Numbered from the stretch's first letter, positions 10,850-23,261 are shown. The stretch is DNA of 64,000 nucleotides from Halocaridina rubra (GCA_037179515.1 JAXCGZ010015146.1:93501-157500), one strand, 5' to 3'. The notes: generated from the letters alone by a model not told the origin. Numbers and translations: made by a program.

Positions 10850-11510
10850 GATAATTGTATTATCTGTCTGCTGGCGCACCTCCCAGAAAAGACCATCCCT
10901 CCCTATCTTCATAACTTCTATTTTCTGGTATTTCTGTCAGTGATGTTCCTCTTCTTTCTAGTGCTGTTTATATACTGTCCAACCACCTTATCCTAGGATG
11001 GCCCACAGGTCTCTTACCCTGAGGTTGCCACATTAAATATTTCTTTGATATTCTTTCGACGTCCATTCTCATTACATGGCCATACCTCTTAATTTATTTC
11101 GTTCAGTATCATCAAGAAGAGCTTCTATTCTTAGCTCTGCTCTCATACTGGCACTTCTAATTCTGTCTCTTCTTGTAATTCCCTTAATTAATCTGAGTAC
11201 GCACATTTTCGTGGCCTGCAACATAAACAAGTCCTTGTGGTGAGGGACAACACTTCCATACCATATTATAAGATGGGCTTCATGGTTGCTTTGTATATTG
11301 TCATCTTACTTTCTCTGGGAACATGTTTGTCCTTTAAAAGAGGATACATCAAACCAACTTTCCTATTGTATTTTGATATCCTGGTATTTATTTCCCTTTT
11401 TTGCATGTGATAGTCATTTACATTTACACCAAGATATGCATAACACTGTCTGATTAATCCTCTCTTCCCCCATAGATATGTCATAATGCTCATATCATGT
11501 TGAGACAACT
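10850..11510 (-). pseudogene. LINE reverse transcriptase C-terminal relic (antisense)
   Basis: The minus-strand frame at 11266-11508 shows YAYLGVNVNDYHMQKREINT, RISKYNRKVGLMYPLLKDK and VPRESKMTIYKATMKPIL. This is the characteristic region downstream of the RT palm in invertebrate LINEs (YLG...I..RI.K........L...V....K..IY...P.L). Continuation in other frames toward 10850 reads as the following TTR..I..AEMR and RIRN..IR..L-like portion. Multiple stops and shifts show it is dead. It lies in an intron of the BTB-ZF gene in opposite orientation. Confidence 0.75.
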
Positions 11511-11588
11511 AGGAATTATTATTATTGTTATTATTTGACTTTCATGTGATAAATATGGAAGTCAAGCAATCTGGGCAATGGACAAATA

Positions 11589-12732
11589 CACTCACCTCTT
11601 GAAATAACGCGAGGATAGGTTCTCAAAAGGCTCGTGTAATATAAATTACGCATAATTTAAATGATCAATTTCCATAAGGAATATTGGTAATAGGCATAGA
11701 TACTTTCCACATCTGTACATAAACACACTATGCCAAAGAAATAAGATAAATAAAACATATTTTACAAGTACATAACAAAGCTGAAATACCTGTAGTTAAT
11801 TATATTAAAATACAAATAGTGCACAGTATTAAAGGTATACAGATTTACAAATAAATACTCTACATTAAACAAATTAGCGCACCCTATTATGCGGTGGGCA
11901 ATAGGCATACTGGTACGTGCGTGGTGGCCGTGAGCACGTGACTTAAGTGGTAGAAGAGGAGGGGGAAGCGGGAGAACGAACCCCTATCTGCAAACGTGAA
12001 CAAAGATAAAATAAAAAAATTAACAAAGCAAAACTAGAAAATTCATTTTTTTTTAATTTTGCAAAGCCTGAATATAATAATGTAGTACAGTATTCATTAT
12101 GCAATGCCAGAATTACTGTAAAGAAAAAATATAAAACGCAGTCTACTCACTCTATAAACGGTGAGCAACAGGCATGGGACAAGCATAGTATTGGTGAGTA
12201 CGTGACTTAAACGGTAGGAGAAAAGGGGGGGGAATCGGTAGAAGGAACCCCTAGCTGCAAAGATAAACAAAGATAAAATAAAAAAATTAACAAAAATAAG
12301 ACTAGAAAACTCAATTTTTTTTTTATTATGCAGAGCCTGAATATAATAATGTAGTACAGTATTAAATATATAACGTAAAAAAAACGTAAAATATTTCACA
12401 GGTGTACTCACTATATACAATGGGCAACAGGCATACTGGGACGAGCGGGGTAGCGGTGAGGAGGTGACTTAAGCGGTAGGAGAGGGAGGAGAAGAGGAAA
12501 TGGAAGGTGGAGAGCAAGCTCCTGGTTGTAATTGGGGCTTATACTGGATGATGAGAGACTGAAGCACATGGCAGCATGGCACGAAACTGCCTTCGAGGTG
12601 GTCACTTAGTTACTAAACTGGACCATTTTTTTCCGCTTATTCTCGCGCATTTCAACTTTTTTTAGTATTATTTTCAAGAGGCGTTGTTCTAATTTTGCGT
12701 AGTTTAGACTCACGTAAAAAGCGAGGTGACTG
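11589..12732 (-). mobile_element. Tigger/pogo-derived element with TIRs and TA target site
   Basis: The left TIR CACTCACCTCTTGAAATAAC and the right TIR (inward) CAGTCACCTCGCTTTTTACG are inverted repeats, with TA on both outer sides. This matches the TA target duplication of Tc1/mariner-pogo elements. The minus frame at 12411-12605 retains part of the C-terminal transposase tail in a shifted frame. The interior has about 2.4 imperfect copies of a roughly 255-bp block (11880-12120, 12140-12390, 12405-12500), marked by GCGGTGGGCAATAGGCATAC, ACAAAGATAAAATAAAAAAA and CTGAATATAATAATGTAG. The close relative at 50289-51677 lies in the opposite orientation. Confidence 0.82.
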
Positions 12733-13474
12733 TATCATATCTTAAAATACTCTACTCTGTGCTCTCCATTTTACCTATACTGTATAATAATGACAATTAT
12801 TATATGGTATTATAAAAATATCATATTTATTTTTGATGAATCACCACCTTACCTTCTGTCTATACGCTCTTTCAAAATGGCCAAAAATTAACTGATTAAT
12901 GAGTATAACTTATGTTAGATTGTATTTTTTTTATTATTATTCCAGTATTGTATATTTTTAAGGGAAGCTTTGTCATGCATACAAATTGTTCTTATTTATA
13001 CATCTATGGTAGCAAAAAAAAGTGCTGTGCTATAAATGTTATTACCATGTCATGTTGAAATTTCATATTTCCGTGCCAAAGGAGTTTCTTCTTTAGCAGA
13101 TTTGTTTGAGTTTATACAGTCATTAAATTTTTTATAATTTATTTGCATGATCACTTTTTAACGTCACTGGGTACCAAATTCGTTGTAGTTTATGCAGTCA
13201 TTGAACTTTTTAGTTTTTACATACATGATCAGTTTTTAATGTCACCATTCCAAATTCGTTGTAGTGTATACTGTCACTGAACTTTTCATTGTTTATATAC
13301 ATGATTACTTTTTATTGTCATCACTGAGTCGTGTGTTCTTTTGTTCTTAAAATGTATTTGATCTTATGATCTTGTTGACTGTGAAGTTATTTTAGCACTG
13401 TAGGAATTTGTTCTATAGTTTATTCTATTAATTTTGTACATGTCTTTTTGTATTATTGATTGAGCATTGTAAAT

Positions 13475-13640
13475 ATGGGACCATGGGAGCTCAGTGGTAG
13501 CGTGTGCAAGTCTGGAGGAGACTGATTTGAGTACAAGCCCATTGCCTGACACTAGGAAGGGCATCCTGTCTTAATCCCCCTTCTCCAATCTCTCTTTTTC
13601 CACCCCCTTTTATGGAACTTATTGTGACACATAAAGTGGT
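13475..13640 (+). repeat. SINE family 1, sense copy
   Basis: GACCATGGGAGCTCAGTGGTAGCGTGTGCAAGTC is followed by TTGAGTACAAGCCC, CACTAGGAAGGGCATCC, TTTCCACCCCC and TTATTGTGACACATAAA. Confidence 0.72.
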
Positions 13641-14113
13641 GCACATAAATTGAACAATTAGACATTCAAGTGTTTTCGGATATTCAACCTTAATATACGC
13701 TAAGAAACGTTATTTTATTGAATTTCCACAAAAACTGACCTAAAGAGCTTAATCATGAGAGAGAGATCTTTATATTGTTGAAAAACTGTGAACCCCAGTG
13801 CATAGATTTTAAAAAGACTCATTTCCAACGAAGACAGAATTTCCACTGAAGCAAACTACTTATAAATGGGCTTATATTGTTTAAGAAAGATTGTTATTTA
13901 ATTGAATATATTCAAGTTAATGCACAACCGAAAGATTACTTAACAGTAAATTTTTTTTTCCTAGTGTAATCAGTCCAAAGCAGAATTATAAAAAGCAAAA
14001 TATAACGTAATTAAAGTGTTGAATGAATCAAATGCTGTGCTTGTTAGTGTAATCAAAATTACTTGCAAGATTTTTAAGTGAATTATGTGGTGATCGTTCC
14101 CCTCCTTCTCCAG

Positions 14114-14527
14114 GCTGCAGCTGCTGCACTGGGTCTCCTTCACACGTCAGCTAGCAACGACTCTCAGTCGTCACTTCGTTTATTACAGCAGCAACAAGAA
14201 CAACAGCAGGGATCTTGCGACGATGCTTTTGGGCAACCACAAAATGCCTTGATTGGAGAAAGTAGTTCCCTCCTATCAGATTATCTCCAGAAAAAGGAGA
14301 AGATGCTAAAGGACTACGTCTGTCAATTTTGCGGTAGGGAATTCGGCCATCGCACGAATTTGCAAGCGCACTTGCGTATTCACACTGGTGAGAAACCTTT
14401 CCATTGTCTCTATTGCCCTTATCGCACAGCCCTCAAAGGAAATCTCAAGATGCACACCATCTCGCGTCACAAAGTAGATTGGAAGTCCATAAAGCATCTC
14501 GTCCATCCAGAAGAAAATTCTACTTGA
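14114..14527 (+). CDS. BTB-ZF gene, alternative terminal exon A (two C2H2 fingers)
   Basis: This terminal exon begins after TCCTTCTCCAG in phase 0 and gives 137 residues to a TGA stop at 14525-14527. Residues 1-75 are Ala-, Ser- and Gln-rich (QQQQEQQQ). Finger 1 is YVCQFCGREFGHRTNLQAHL plus RIH (C-x2-C-x12-H-x3-H), followed by the standard TGEKPF linker. Finger 2 is FHCLYCPYRTALKGNLKMHT plus ISRH (C-x2-C-x12-H-x4-H). Paired fingers of this spacing at the C-terminus are typical of lola isoforms and confer isoform-specific DNA binding. An AATAAA sits 37 bp past the stop (14564-14569); whether it is used is unknown. The in-frame ATG at 14078 is intronic and not the likely start. Confidence 0.9.
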   Translation, partial: AAAAALGLLHTSASNDSQSSLRLLQQQQEQQQGSCDDAFGQPQNALIGESSSLLSDYLQKKEKMLKDYVCQFCGREFGHRTNLQAHLRIHTGEKPFHCLYCPYRTALKGNLKMHTISRHKVDWKSIKHLVHPEENST

Positions 14528-15494
14528 AATTCATTGCTAAGATATTTTTAAGCAGTTTTTGTTAATAAAAAAAACATTTCTTCCTGAATGTTTAGGTATT
14601 TCCTCCTAAAAGTTTAGGTATCTCTTCCTATGTATAGGTAATATTTTTTTTTATTAATCTAAAAAGTATTTCTTCCTTGCTTGAAAAAATGAATTTCTCT
14701 CAGACCTGCCTTTTTTTTGAGTGGGTATCAGTTTAACATCTTTCTGTTTAATGATGTGTTTTTAGATTGCTGGATTTATTTGTAATCTCGGATATAATGT
14801 GCATAGAAATAATTTTACACAGGGTAAATTATAACTATATTCCTTTCAGTGTTGTTATTGCAATATTTATATCAATTTGAGTTTTCACAAAGCTGAATTT
14901 CTCCCAGTCTCCTATTTCATGGGCACAGGATAGCTTTCCTCGTTTGGAAATATGTAAAGAGCATCTGATAGTAGGCATGAGGCTGGGCAGAGTATAAGGA
15001 ACCCTGTAGCCTCCATTTTTGCTGTTGTGGTACTTTGCTCTCTGCAGGTTGCCATGGTATCATGTTTAAAGAAAGAAAAAAAAATACTTGTTTTGATTAC
15101 TCTTACAGTTGGTGCTATTTTTATTATCGTACAGTAATCATTTTTTTATTGTAATATTTTTATTTTTTGTTCATTGGTTAATTTTCTGACTTTTGAGTGC
15201 TGCTGTTAATATAAAATTGTCATCATATTTATTCACTTGATTCTCGTAAAATATTGACATCAGCTGAAATATCTTCCGCATTACTCAACAAAGGGACCAA
15301 CTATGACAAAGTTTGACACAGCCAGAGAAAATGACATAAACAGTAATGTGATGCAGCTTTAATCTATATTCTTCTGTACAGAGATAGTGTCTGTTTATGT
15401 CTATACTGTATATTGAGGGGTGTTTGAAAGTGTGCTTATTTTACGTTACAGAATTCATTAAACTTTTAATCAAGGGGCATTGTGTTAAATGCAT

Positions 15495-15690
15495 TTACAG
15501 TGGCCACAATTTCCATTGTAAGGGGTAGGCCGAGTCAAAGCACACATATTCACTAGAAGGTAATATACCTCGACCACTCCTCTTAATTCCTTGGGGATAA
15601 AGGACTGCCACAAATCTCCCCACCACCCTGCTTAAGTCATCCATTGGGAAAGGGGGCATTATGTTGCTGGGAAGACATGGGGGATATTTT
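15495..15690 (+). repeat. SINE family 2, sense copy
   Basis: CAGTGGCCACAATTTCCATTGTAAGGGGTAGGCCGAGTCAAAGCACACATATTCACTAG is followed by CCTTGGGGATAAAGGACTGCC and CCACCCTGCTTAAGTCATCC. The blocks match family 2 copies elsewhere. Confidence 0.75.
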
Positions 15691-15854
15691 ACTTGAATAT
15701 GCATGGTGAAGAGATGCACAGACTGCAATGTGATTTTCATTGGTATAAAATCTTTCATATTGCAATGGAGATGAAGTCGTTAACTGTAAGTTGTATCTGA
15801 ATATTGTTGGTAATTTTTTTTGTGGAGGATGTATTCAAGATCTCATAAAGTACT

Positions 15855-15925
15855 TGAATATCTAGTATTAAGTCCCCAACTCCAACTTGTCTGCATCCAA
15901 CCCATTCTAATTGGGAATAAATTAA
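15855..15925 (+). repeat. SINE family 1, 3' fragment
   Basis: AGTCCCCAACTCCAACTTGTC, TGCATCCAACCCATTC and TAATTGGGAATAA match the 3' body only. Confidence 0.5.
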
Positions 15926-16194
15926 ATTAATAAATTAAATAGCAAACAACGCACTACAAAGTGTGATGGGTGCTTATTTTACAGGAGGATATTTGTTTTG
16001 CCAAAACAAGAACCTGTATATAAATATTCTCTATAGAGGTAGGAAAAGTACTTTTACATCAGTAAGCATTATTAAAATTCCTAAGGTTTTAGATTTAGTG
16101 AATATATGTAGTTACTTATACAAAGAAAACAATTTTGGTATGGTTTCGTTTTTGTATGTGATGAAGCTGTTATGTTTAACCAGCTGCAACTGTT

Positions 16195-16390
16195 GGGCCT
16201 CATAGCAGAATATCCTTTTCCACCTATCCTTTGGATGACCCAAGCAGGGTAGTGGACGGAAATTTTGGCAACCCTCTATCCCTATGGAGCTAAGAGGAAG
16301 GATCGAGGTATGTTTAACTTATGGCGAATTCAGGTTCTTTGCTTCAACTACTTTCCTTACAAGGGGGATTGTTACCATTGTATAGTTAGA
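16195..16390 (-). repeat. SINE family 2, antisense copy
   Basis: GGGCCTCATAGCAGAATATCC, GACCCAAGCAGGGTAGTGG, GGCAACCCTCTATCCC, GGAGCTAAGAGGAAGGATCG and the terminal ACAAGGGGGATTGTTACCAT. Confidence 0.75.
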
Positions 16391-17010
16391 AAAAAAATAT
16401 ATTTTAAAAACCTAGTATTGCTGTTTCTATGTTATTTATGATAGTCTTTTTATCACTTACATATACTTTTGAGTTGCCTCTTAAACATACGGGAAATGCG
16501 TTAGGGGTGTACTTTCTTTTCTGTTATTTCCCTATTTATGGTGGGTGTTACACCTATTAAAGATATTTGTGACAGTATTGTTAAACTACATAAAAGTCAT
16601 TATATATCAAAACATCTTATAATAAGATATTTTTACTAGAATTTTATATAAGTTATTAATAGTGAAGTCATTAATGCGTCAGTTAAATATGTTTAATTAT
16701 TTCCTGCGAGGTATAAACTCAAATTGCTAAATTTGGATGAATAAAATGAATTCATGTAATGAAGAAGAGTAATGATGTCCTACATATTATATACAAGGTA
16801 ATGATGACCTAATGAAGTTCTCATTACTCCTCATGGCATAACCAAGCCTGGTTGGCTATGAACTGATTGCTGCTTATCAAATTTTGGTTTTAAAAAAAGA
16901 GTTAGAGTAATGCAATGATGTGCTAGACATTTATATACTTTTGTTCTGTTCGATGCAGTATAGTGTTCAATGTAGGTCTTTGACTCTTATCTCGCAAAGC
17001 CCCCAATACA

Positions 17011-17123
<113 letters not shown>

Positions 17124-17679
17124 GGTTTTGATTTCCTAGATATAACCATAATTGTTTTTATTTGAAGGAAGACTCTTTTGTGGATTGTATAATCATTAAA
17201 GTTCATAATTGTGACTAAGCATTTAAATTTTTTTTTTTCTTTCCATCTTGCAGAACGTAGTTAAATTTTTATGAACGTTTTAACTCATTAATCTTAGGTA
17301 TACAGTATATGTACATATTTTTCCCAGACTATGTGTACCGTATTTTTATTCATTTTTAAATGTATTGAAATGTGTTTTTGAGTTTGTTGATATTTTAAAC
17401 TCATTAAAAATACAGTTTAAAGTTGTATAATCTATTTCGTTTTTATGAAATCCTTGTGCTGAAACATATTTAATTTATTTATGCTATACTGTATAATTTA
17501 ATGGATGTCTCAGGTTTGGAGCAGTGCTCCATTGCCGGAATGTTAAGAGATTATATCTGTTACTGATAATAAATAAACATACACTTCAATAAACTTCGAC
17601 AAAATAATTGGCAGCATGATCTGTCTTGCAGCTCTGCACCTCATTTTGTAAATAAAACAATGTTGTAGTTGTTTTCTGT

Positions 17680-17830
17680 TTTAAGCCACATTATGAGGGT
17701 GGACACAAGCTATAAGGAGCTGAGGAATTAAGGTTAGATGCCCATTCTAATGTGCCATAGTGGGTGCAAACATGAGTTTGTCACTTTCGGAGTCGATTGC
17801 TCTGTCTGCTGTCCCAAGGTCGTTCCCAAA
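17680..17830 (-). repeat. SINE family 1, antisense copy
   Basis: CATTATGAGGGTGGACACAAGC, AGGAGCTGAGGAATTAAGG, GATGCCCATTCTAATG and GAGTTTGTCACTTTCGGAGTC. These are the antisense body followed by the antisense head. Confidence 0.7.
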
Positions 17831-17954
17831 AATTGCAATATAAATATTTAAATGTTGGAGTTCTAAATCATTACTTTGTCCTTTAGAATCCATTGTGATA
17901 TCCTGTAAGAGTTTAGGTAACTCTCAGTTTTGTTCCATTTATATACGACACTGC

Positions 17955-18165
17955 TTGGTGGCCACCGTGGCTGGGTTGGTAGTGTACAAGACTCTGATTT
18001 GTAAGGTCGTCAGTTTGAGACCCGTCACGGCGTGAGATTAGAAAATTCATTTGTTCAGGATAATGGTCGCAATTCCAAAACCAAAGTCCTTCGAAAGAAG
18101 GCAACTTCCAAACCCTTAATAGAAAAGGGAGTCTGTGACATAAGACCAGATCATATACAACACTG
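17955..18165 (+). repeat. tRNA-derived SINE family 3
   Basis: A tRNA-like head (GTGGCCACCGTGGCTGGGTTGGTAGTGTACAAGACTCTGATTTGTAAGGTCGTCAGTTTGAGACCCGTCACGGC) has box A (TGGTTGGTAG-like) and box B (GTTTGAGACCC) at promoter spacing. It is followed by a body with AAGTCCTTCGAAAGAAGGC and AAAGGGAGTCTGTGACAT. The same head and body order recurs at 36345-36540. Confidence 0.78.
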
Positions 18166-18517
18166 CTTGGTACCAGAGTAGCATTGTGGTGATGTTTGTG
18201 TGCTCTTTTTAACTCTTATCTGACTTTATCAGTGTAAGATTGGGTTGAGTGATCAGTGTTGTAATTGCGTTGTCTATTTACCTAATATCAAAATCGATTT
18301 CTTTGTTTTGTTTTTACTAAAGAACAATTAATATTTGCAGATTTATATGTTATATGTACTTTTGCCACATTAACCTGTTAGTATTTTCATTAAAATATTA
18401 TAATTAGGTATTGCACTACCAAAAATATATAATTAAACCCCAAACATTACTTATATTAAGTATGAAACTGAATTATAAAATTTCTTTAAATACTGTATAA
18501 TGAAATAAAGTTTTTTG

Positions 18518-18672
18518 TGTCACTGTTAGTCCCCATTGAGGGTGGACACAGACAGATTGAAGCTGGGGAATTAAGGCTGTATGCTCTTCCTTTCACCCCT
18601 CCATGGACTCAAATGCTGGTACGTCCTCTCCCAAGTCGAGCATTCTACTGTTAAGCTACTTCAGTCCCAAAA
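18518..18672 (-). repeat. SINE family 1, antisense copy
   Basis: GTGTCACTGTTAGTCCCC, GAGGGTGGACACAGACAG, GAAGCTGGGGAATTAAGGC and, at the head end, CAAGTCGAGCATTCTACTGTTAAGC. One of the clearest antisense copies. Confidence 0.8.
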
Positions 18673-18769
18673 ATAGACTCTTAAAAAGTATCATATGATT
18701 TGTAAAATTTCCTTAATATATTTCACTTGGGGAAAGAGATCCTTTGTTTTGATGTTTGCTGTTCTGTGT

Positions 18770-18905
18770 TTCTCTGTTAATCCTGTTTTAATGGGTGTGG
18801 GCAAAATAGCTTGGAGCTGGGGATTGAAGGTTGGATGCCCATCCCAATACTCCGCAGTGGGATTAAACACGGGTTTGTCACTTTCCAAAAGCAATCGGCT
18901 GTTTT
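18770..18905 (-). repeat. SINE family 1, antisense copy
   Basis: AATGGGTGTGGGCAAAATAGC, GGAGCTGGGGATTGAAGGTTGGATGCCCATCC, then ACACGGGTTTGTCACTTTCC. Confidence 0.7.
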
Positions 18906-19024
18906 GAAGTGAGAAACTTTATGGTAGAGCGCTGTCATTTATAATTATGTGTGGTATTATTAATATGAAAATATTAAGAGATATGAGACTCTTACAACTC
19001 AGAAGTTTGTTTTCATAGGAACTT

Positions 19025-19135
19025 TCCATAGTTTGCTTATGTCAACAAACAGCAAGCCTGCGTTCGATCCCACTTTAGGGCATTAGGAAGGGAGTACAGC
19101 CTATAATTCCTCAGCTACAACCTCTGATGCATAAA
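19025..19135 (+). repeat. SINE family 1, sense fragment
   Basis: B-box-like GCGTTCGATCCCACTTTAGG, GCATTAGGAAGGGAGTACAGCC and TAATTCCTCAGCTACAACC. Confidence 0.55.
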
Positions 19136-19419
19136 ATGGCAAACAATAACTTCAAGCATCTTTGATTGATAATATTTGTAACTATAACAGCTATAAACAT
19201 ATTCAACCTTTAACTTTCAACTCTTGAAGTTCCATCGGCTGAAATATAATCTATTTCTTGGAGGGATTTGGGGACAAATGGAAATATCAAGTTAGTATAT
19301 GTTTAAAGAGTTTGCTTTAACAGGAATAGGAAGAGAGAGAAAGAGAGCCAAGATAATTTTGAAATAGTATATTGTGCTAGTAAGTTCAGAAGTGACTACA
19401 GGACTATATAATCCTCTTT

Positions 19420-19565
19420 ATGTGTCACTGTTAGTCCTCATTATGGGGTTGGACACAGACTTTTTGGAGGTAGGGAGTTAAGGCGGGATGCCCTTCCTAA
19501 CACCCCATGGTTGTCTGTATTGCGGGTCTGTCACCTCTTTAATCGAGTATTCCACATGGTCCCAA
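19420..19565 (-). repeat. SINE family 1, antisense copy
   Basis: GTGTCACTGTTAGTCCTC, TTGGACACAGAC, GGTAGGGAGTTAAGGCGGGATGCCC and GGTCTGTCACCTC. It lies immediately before the Tigger element. Confidence 0.75.
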
Positions 19566-19609
19566 ACCCCTGGAAAAAAAAATTGCTGCCTCGAATATGA
19601 AATCAAATA

Positions 19610-22600
19610 CAGATGCTCCCCAGCTTACGAACAGCCTACCTTTCGAATGGCCGTTCATAAGTAATATTATTTGTAAGTTGATATTTGGTATATACAGTAC
19701 AGTACAGTATTTGGTGTATTGTATTACCAATTATCAGTAAAACTTATAAAGTAATTAGAATCTAATACATTTGTTTTCTTATCTTATAGGCACTCAATAA
19801 AACATAAAAGATAATGTACACTAATATCTTTTAGTACAGTACTAATAATGTAATAATAATACATATAGTCATACATGGAGGGGTGAATGATGATAGTTCT
19901 AGTGTAGGTTTTGCGGTGGATGAGAGATGATAAGTTGTTGCGGAGTTATGCATTTGTATTTGTTTTCTCTAATAAAACATGTATCAATAAATTGTAATAA
20001 TAATATTAACAAACTGTAATAATATATTACAGTATAACCTTTGAGAGATGCTAAGATGTTGCAGAATTACGTATGATAAATTTGTTTTTTATCGTAAAGG
20101 CATCATTTTTAATTTAATATAAGACTTAAATTATATTAATAAATTGTAATGCAGTAATAATAATACAATGTAATAATAATATAGTACAGTATCAACCTTT
20201 TAAACTGGAAGAGTAGGTTTGAGGTGACTTATGAGAGAAGGTAAATTTTTGAAGAGTTTATATTGGCATTGGGTAGTCTGTGTCAGAGGGGGAGGAGGCA
20301 GCATAAGAAACAGAAGGTAATGGAAATGAAACACCTAAAGTTGAAGGCACTGGTTCTAGGATGTCTTCTGGTTCATGCACTTGTTCAGCAGTTTCTTGTG
20401 GATCCTCACGTTTCTTAAAGAATTGTTTTAAGGAAGTTTGAACTTTCTTTTTTCTCTCTTCATCGTATATGATTCAATAGCACTGCATAGCATCATGAAT
20501 GATGTTTGCTACTTTTGAACACCTTTCAACATTCAGGTCCTGGTTCTCAAAAATAGTAAGAACATATTCTATAAAAGAAAACCCCTAAGCCATTAACTTT
20601 GTTTCAGACTTTTTCAAAGTGACAAGCTCTTCATTCTCTTCTAGTTCTTCTCTTATCATGGCTTCCAGTCCCATTATTTTGTCATTTGTCAATTCCTGAG
20701 AGAGTGACTCGAACAGCTCTTCACAATCCTCTTCCTCCAAGTCAAGCTTCAGCTCTTTGTTTATTTCTACGAGATTTTCAACGATATTCTTGACATCCAC
20801 CTCTGGTGAAAATTCATTAAAATTGTTGACAAACTGTGGGCATTAAGCCTTTCAAACACCGTTCATAAAGTTCTCGGTAACTTCACGCCATGACACATCA
20901 GTGAATTTGATACACGTATGAATATTGTATTCCTTCCAAAAGTCATGTAAAATCATATCATGGTCATTACACACTGCCTTTAATGCTTCCCTGTACATGC
21001 GAAGAGTATCATACTAGAATTTGCTATTACACATTGGTCCATTAGCTGAAGGAGGAAAGTTGTGCTAGGAGGCAGATAGACAACATTTCCGTCCTGTTGG
21101 GGATCATCTTTGAATACAGCAAGTGTCACCCACCCAGGCCTTAATGTTGGACATCCAAATTACGGGAAAAGAACTCTTCTTGATATTCTTCATCGCCTGT
21201 GGATTTTCAGATCAGTATACCAAGAGTGGTTTGAGCTTGAAGTCTCCCGAAGTGTTGCTGCCAAGCACCAAGGTCAATCTATCCTCGCTACCTTTAAGCC
21301 TGGCATTGTCTTCTCTTCACGGCTGACGAATGTTTTTTGTTGCATTTTTTCCCTAAAAATGCCAGTCTCATCCACACTGAAAATTTGCAAAAGGAAGATA
21401 TCCACTGTCATTAATGATTATTTTTAGCTCATTCGGGAATATCACAGCAACGTATTTGTTGGCACTCACTGATTCACAACTAATAGAAACATGATGCAAG
21501 TTTGCATGTTTCTTGAAATGTTGGAACCTTCCATAACTCGCTGCAAACATTTCATCACCCACACTTTCACCAGCCTTAGCCTTCAAGTCTTCAAAAGAGA
21601 CAAGCCTTCTCCTGCATTAATAAAAGGCCAAGTCTTACCCTCCACTGCCATTGGTGTTCCATCCAAATAGCTAGGAACTTATTCCATTTTTCTATAAGTC
21701 TTCCTCTCCCTTCTTAATAATAGTAAACAGCATTGGCAAGGCACTTTTCACATGTTCTGTAATAAGGTCTTTGTTCTTGTAAATCGTGCCCACAGTGGAA
21801 CAATTCATATTGAAAACGTGGGCTACATTCACCATTTATACCACTATTTTATTTCCTTATTACTGCCATTTTTGTTTCCAGCAAGATGGCTTGTCTTTGT
21901 TTTGAAGCGCCACAGTATAAATAGCCTACATTTTTTACCACAAATGATGGATAATCGATTCACTGAATATTTCATGTTAAAATCCTGGTACACAACGATG
22001 AGTGTCAGAATGCCTTTGTGGGACGCTAGCTGAGACAACAATACCAACAGCATGCTCTATGCGACAGTGCTGCACGCCGTCGTTTGTGGCCAAAAGTCGT
22101 ACTAGGTGTGAGAACCATTGCCCACAAAATTTAAATCATGGCAAATTTCGTTCATATACTTTGTATACTTTTAAATTGCAGTTCACTTCGTTCGTATTTG
22201 CAGGTGTTTGTATGCCAGATGTTCGTAAGTCAAGAAGTGTCTGTCTACTTAATATAGTTGATAATGAAAAACTTTTAAATTTTCTAAATTGTAAGAATGA
22301 CATTGCTCAATTACATAAATGAAGCAAAATGCTTACCCTAAAACTCGTCATATCTCACTTCATTTTGCCTGCTTTCCCACTTCATCTCACAGGTGCTTTG
22401 GAGCAAGAAAACAAGTTCAGCAAAGAAGGGATTGCCATCCACCTGGTCTTCTGTATGGCATCTTTTTTTTTTTTTATGATCGTGACAACAGGATGGGCAA
22501 AAAAAATTAATAAATCTACCCTCATCTAGACTGGGCACTTAGAAAACATAAAGAGAAACAGAGATGGGGAGTATTGTGACTTGTCAGATGTGAAGGGATA

Positions 22601-22915
22601 ATAAGACATGTGTAACGAATATCCAAGAATATTCGATGTTGATGTAGGCATAGAAAGTGACCATAACTGAAGAAAGACTTAACATCGAATTGTCCTGGAC
22701 AGTCTTATTCAAGTTCACAAGGCCCTTTAACTGTAGTATCGCAACAGGCGGTTGGTGCCATTGTTACGACTAGCAAGGCACCCTGAATATGTTGGTATAT
22801 ATGTACAGAAGGTCCCCTACAGCACTACATATGTATGTACAGTGCAGTACTTTTTACCTAAACATAACTTACGAGCAGATTTCTGGAACCTAGTTCATTC
22901 ATAAGTTGGGGGCTG
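19610..22915 (-). mobile_element. Decayed full-length pogo/Tigger transposon
   Basis: The left end CAGATGCTCCCCAGCTTACG and the right end read inward CAGCCCCCAACTTATGAATG form imperfect terminal inverted repeats about 3.3 kb apart. They match the ends of the short elements at 40804-41071 and 49858-50093, which look like its internally deleted relatives. The transposase lies on the minus strand between them. The segment 22465-22640 is shared with the left arm of the foldback element at 52816-54435. Confidence 0.8.
20585..21905 (-). pseudogene. Tigger-type transposase pseudogene
   Basis: Reading the minus strand from high to low coordinates, fragments of one Tigger (CENP-B/jerky-like) transposase appear in order. 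About 21905-21720 is a decayed N-terminal HTH (THVFNMNCSTVGTIYKNKDL-like). At 21586-21368 is the CENP-B HTH part (FAASYGRFQHFKKHANLHH...ELKIIINDSGYLP). At 21380-21230 is the start of the DDE domain (FSVDETGIF, TFVSREEKTMPG). About 21200-21000 are NVVYLPPSTT.LLQLMDQ-like residues. At 20800-20585 is an acidic C-terminal tail (EEEDCEELFESLSQELTND) ending in a stop. Several frameshifts and stops interrupt the chain, so it is inactive. This class of enzyme cuts and pastes TIR elements at TA targets in the nucleus. Confidence 0.82.
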
Positions 22916-23034
22916 TCTTTGCAATGTGTTATCAATCACTTTCCATTATTAGAGAGAGAAAAATGAACAGGCCCAAAGTAGGTCCTCTTGGGTATCCAGA
23001 GTATCATTTTCTCCATGTTACTGTCGTTTGCCAC

Positions 23035-23200
23035 TTTGTGTCACACTTAATGCCAGTTCAAATGGGGGTGGACACAGATAGGCTAGATCTGGGGATTTAA
23101 GGATGGATACCCTTCCTAATGCCCTGCTGTTGGCTCCCACACGGGTTACTCACTTTCAAAGTTTAGTGTTTTAACCATTGCACTACCACAGTCTCCAATA
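23035..23200 (-). repeat. SINE family 1, antisense copy
   Basis: TGTGTCACACTTAATGCCAG, AATGGGGGTGGACACAGATAGG, TCTGGGGATTTAAGGATGG and CACACGGGTTACTCACTTTC. It ends about 170 bp before terminal exon B. Confidence 0.75.
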
Positions 23201-23261
23201 TAAATATCAATAGAATAATATAATATTCTCTATATAAATATTGCTTACAGCAAAGGCTGCA

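Larger units (their letters stand above)
9484..14113 (+). other. Intron before the first zinc-finger exon
   Basis: It contains SINE copies at 9515-9690, 9945-10130, 10441-10600 and 13475-13640, an (ATT)n tract, a LINE relic (10850-11510) and a Tigger-derived element (11589-12732). The acceptor is TCCCCTCCTTCTCCAG ending at 14113. The stretches 12735-13470 and 13645-14110 are AT-rich with no supported feature. Confidence 0.65.

Noticed and set aside
14078..14113. ATG at 14078 as a start for the zinc-finger protein
   Set aside because: It lies in the pyrimidine-rich intron end. The phase-0 acceptor at 14114 and the upstream common exons explain the frame better.
17955..18030. tRNA gene (also at 24005-24085, 36345-36420 and 40295-40356)
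   Set aside because: Box A/B-like promoters are present, but there is no convincing acceptor-stem pairing and each is fused to a SINE body.
22002..22538. Small plus- and minus-strand ORFs (60-106 codons)
   Set aside because: They lie inside the decayed Tigger element and match no transposase part or other family.
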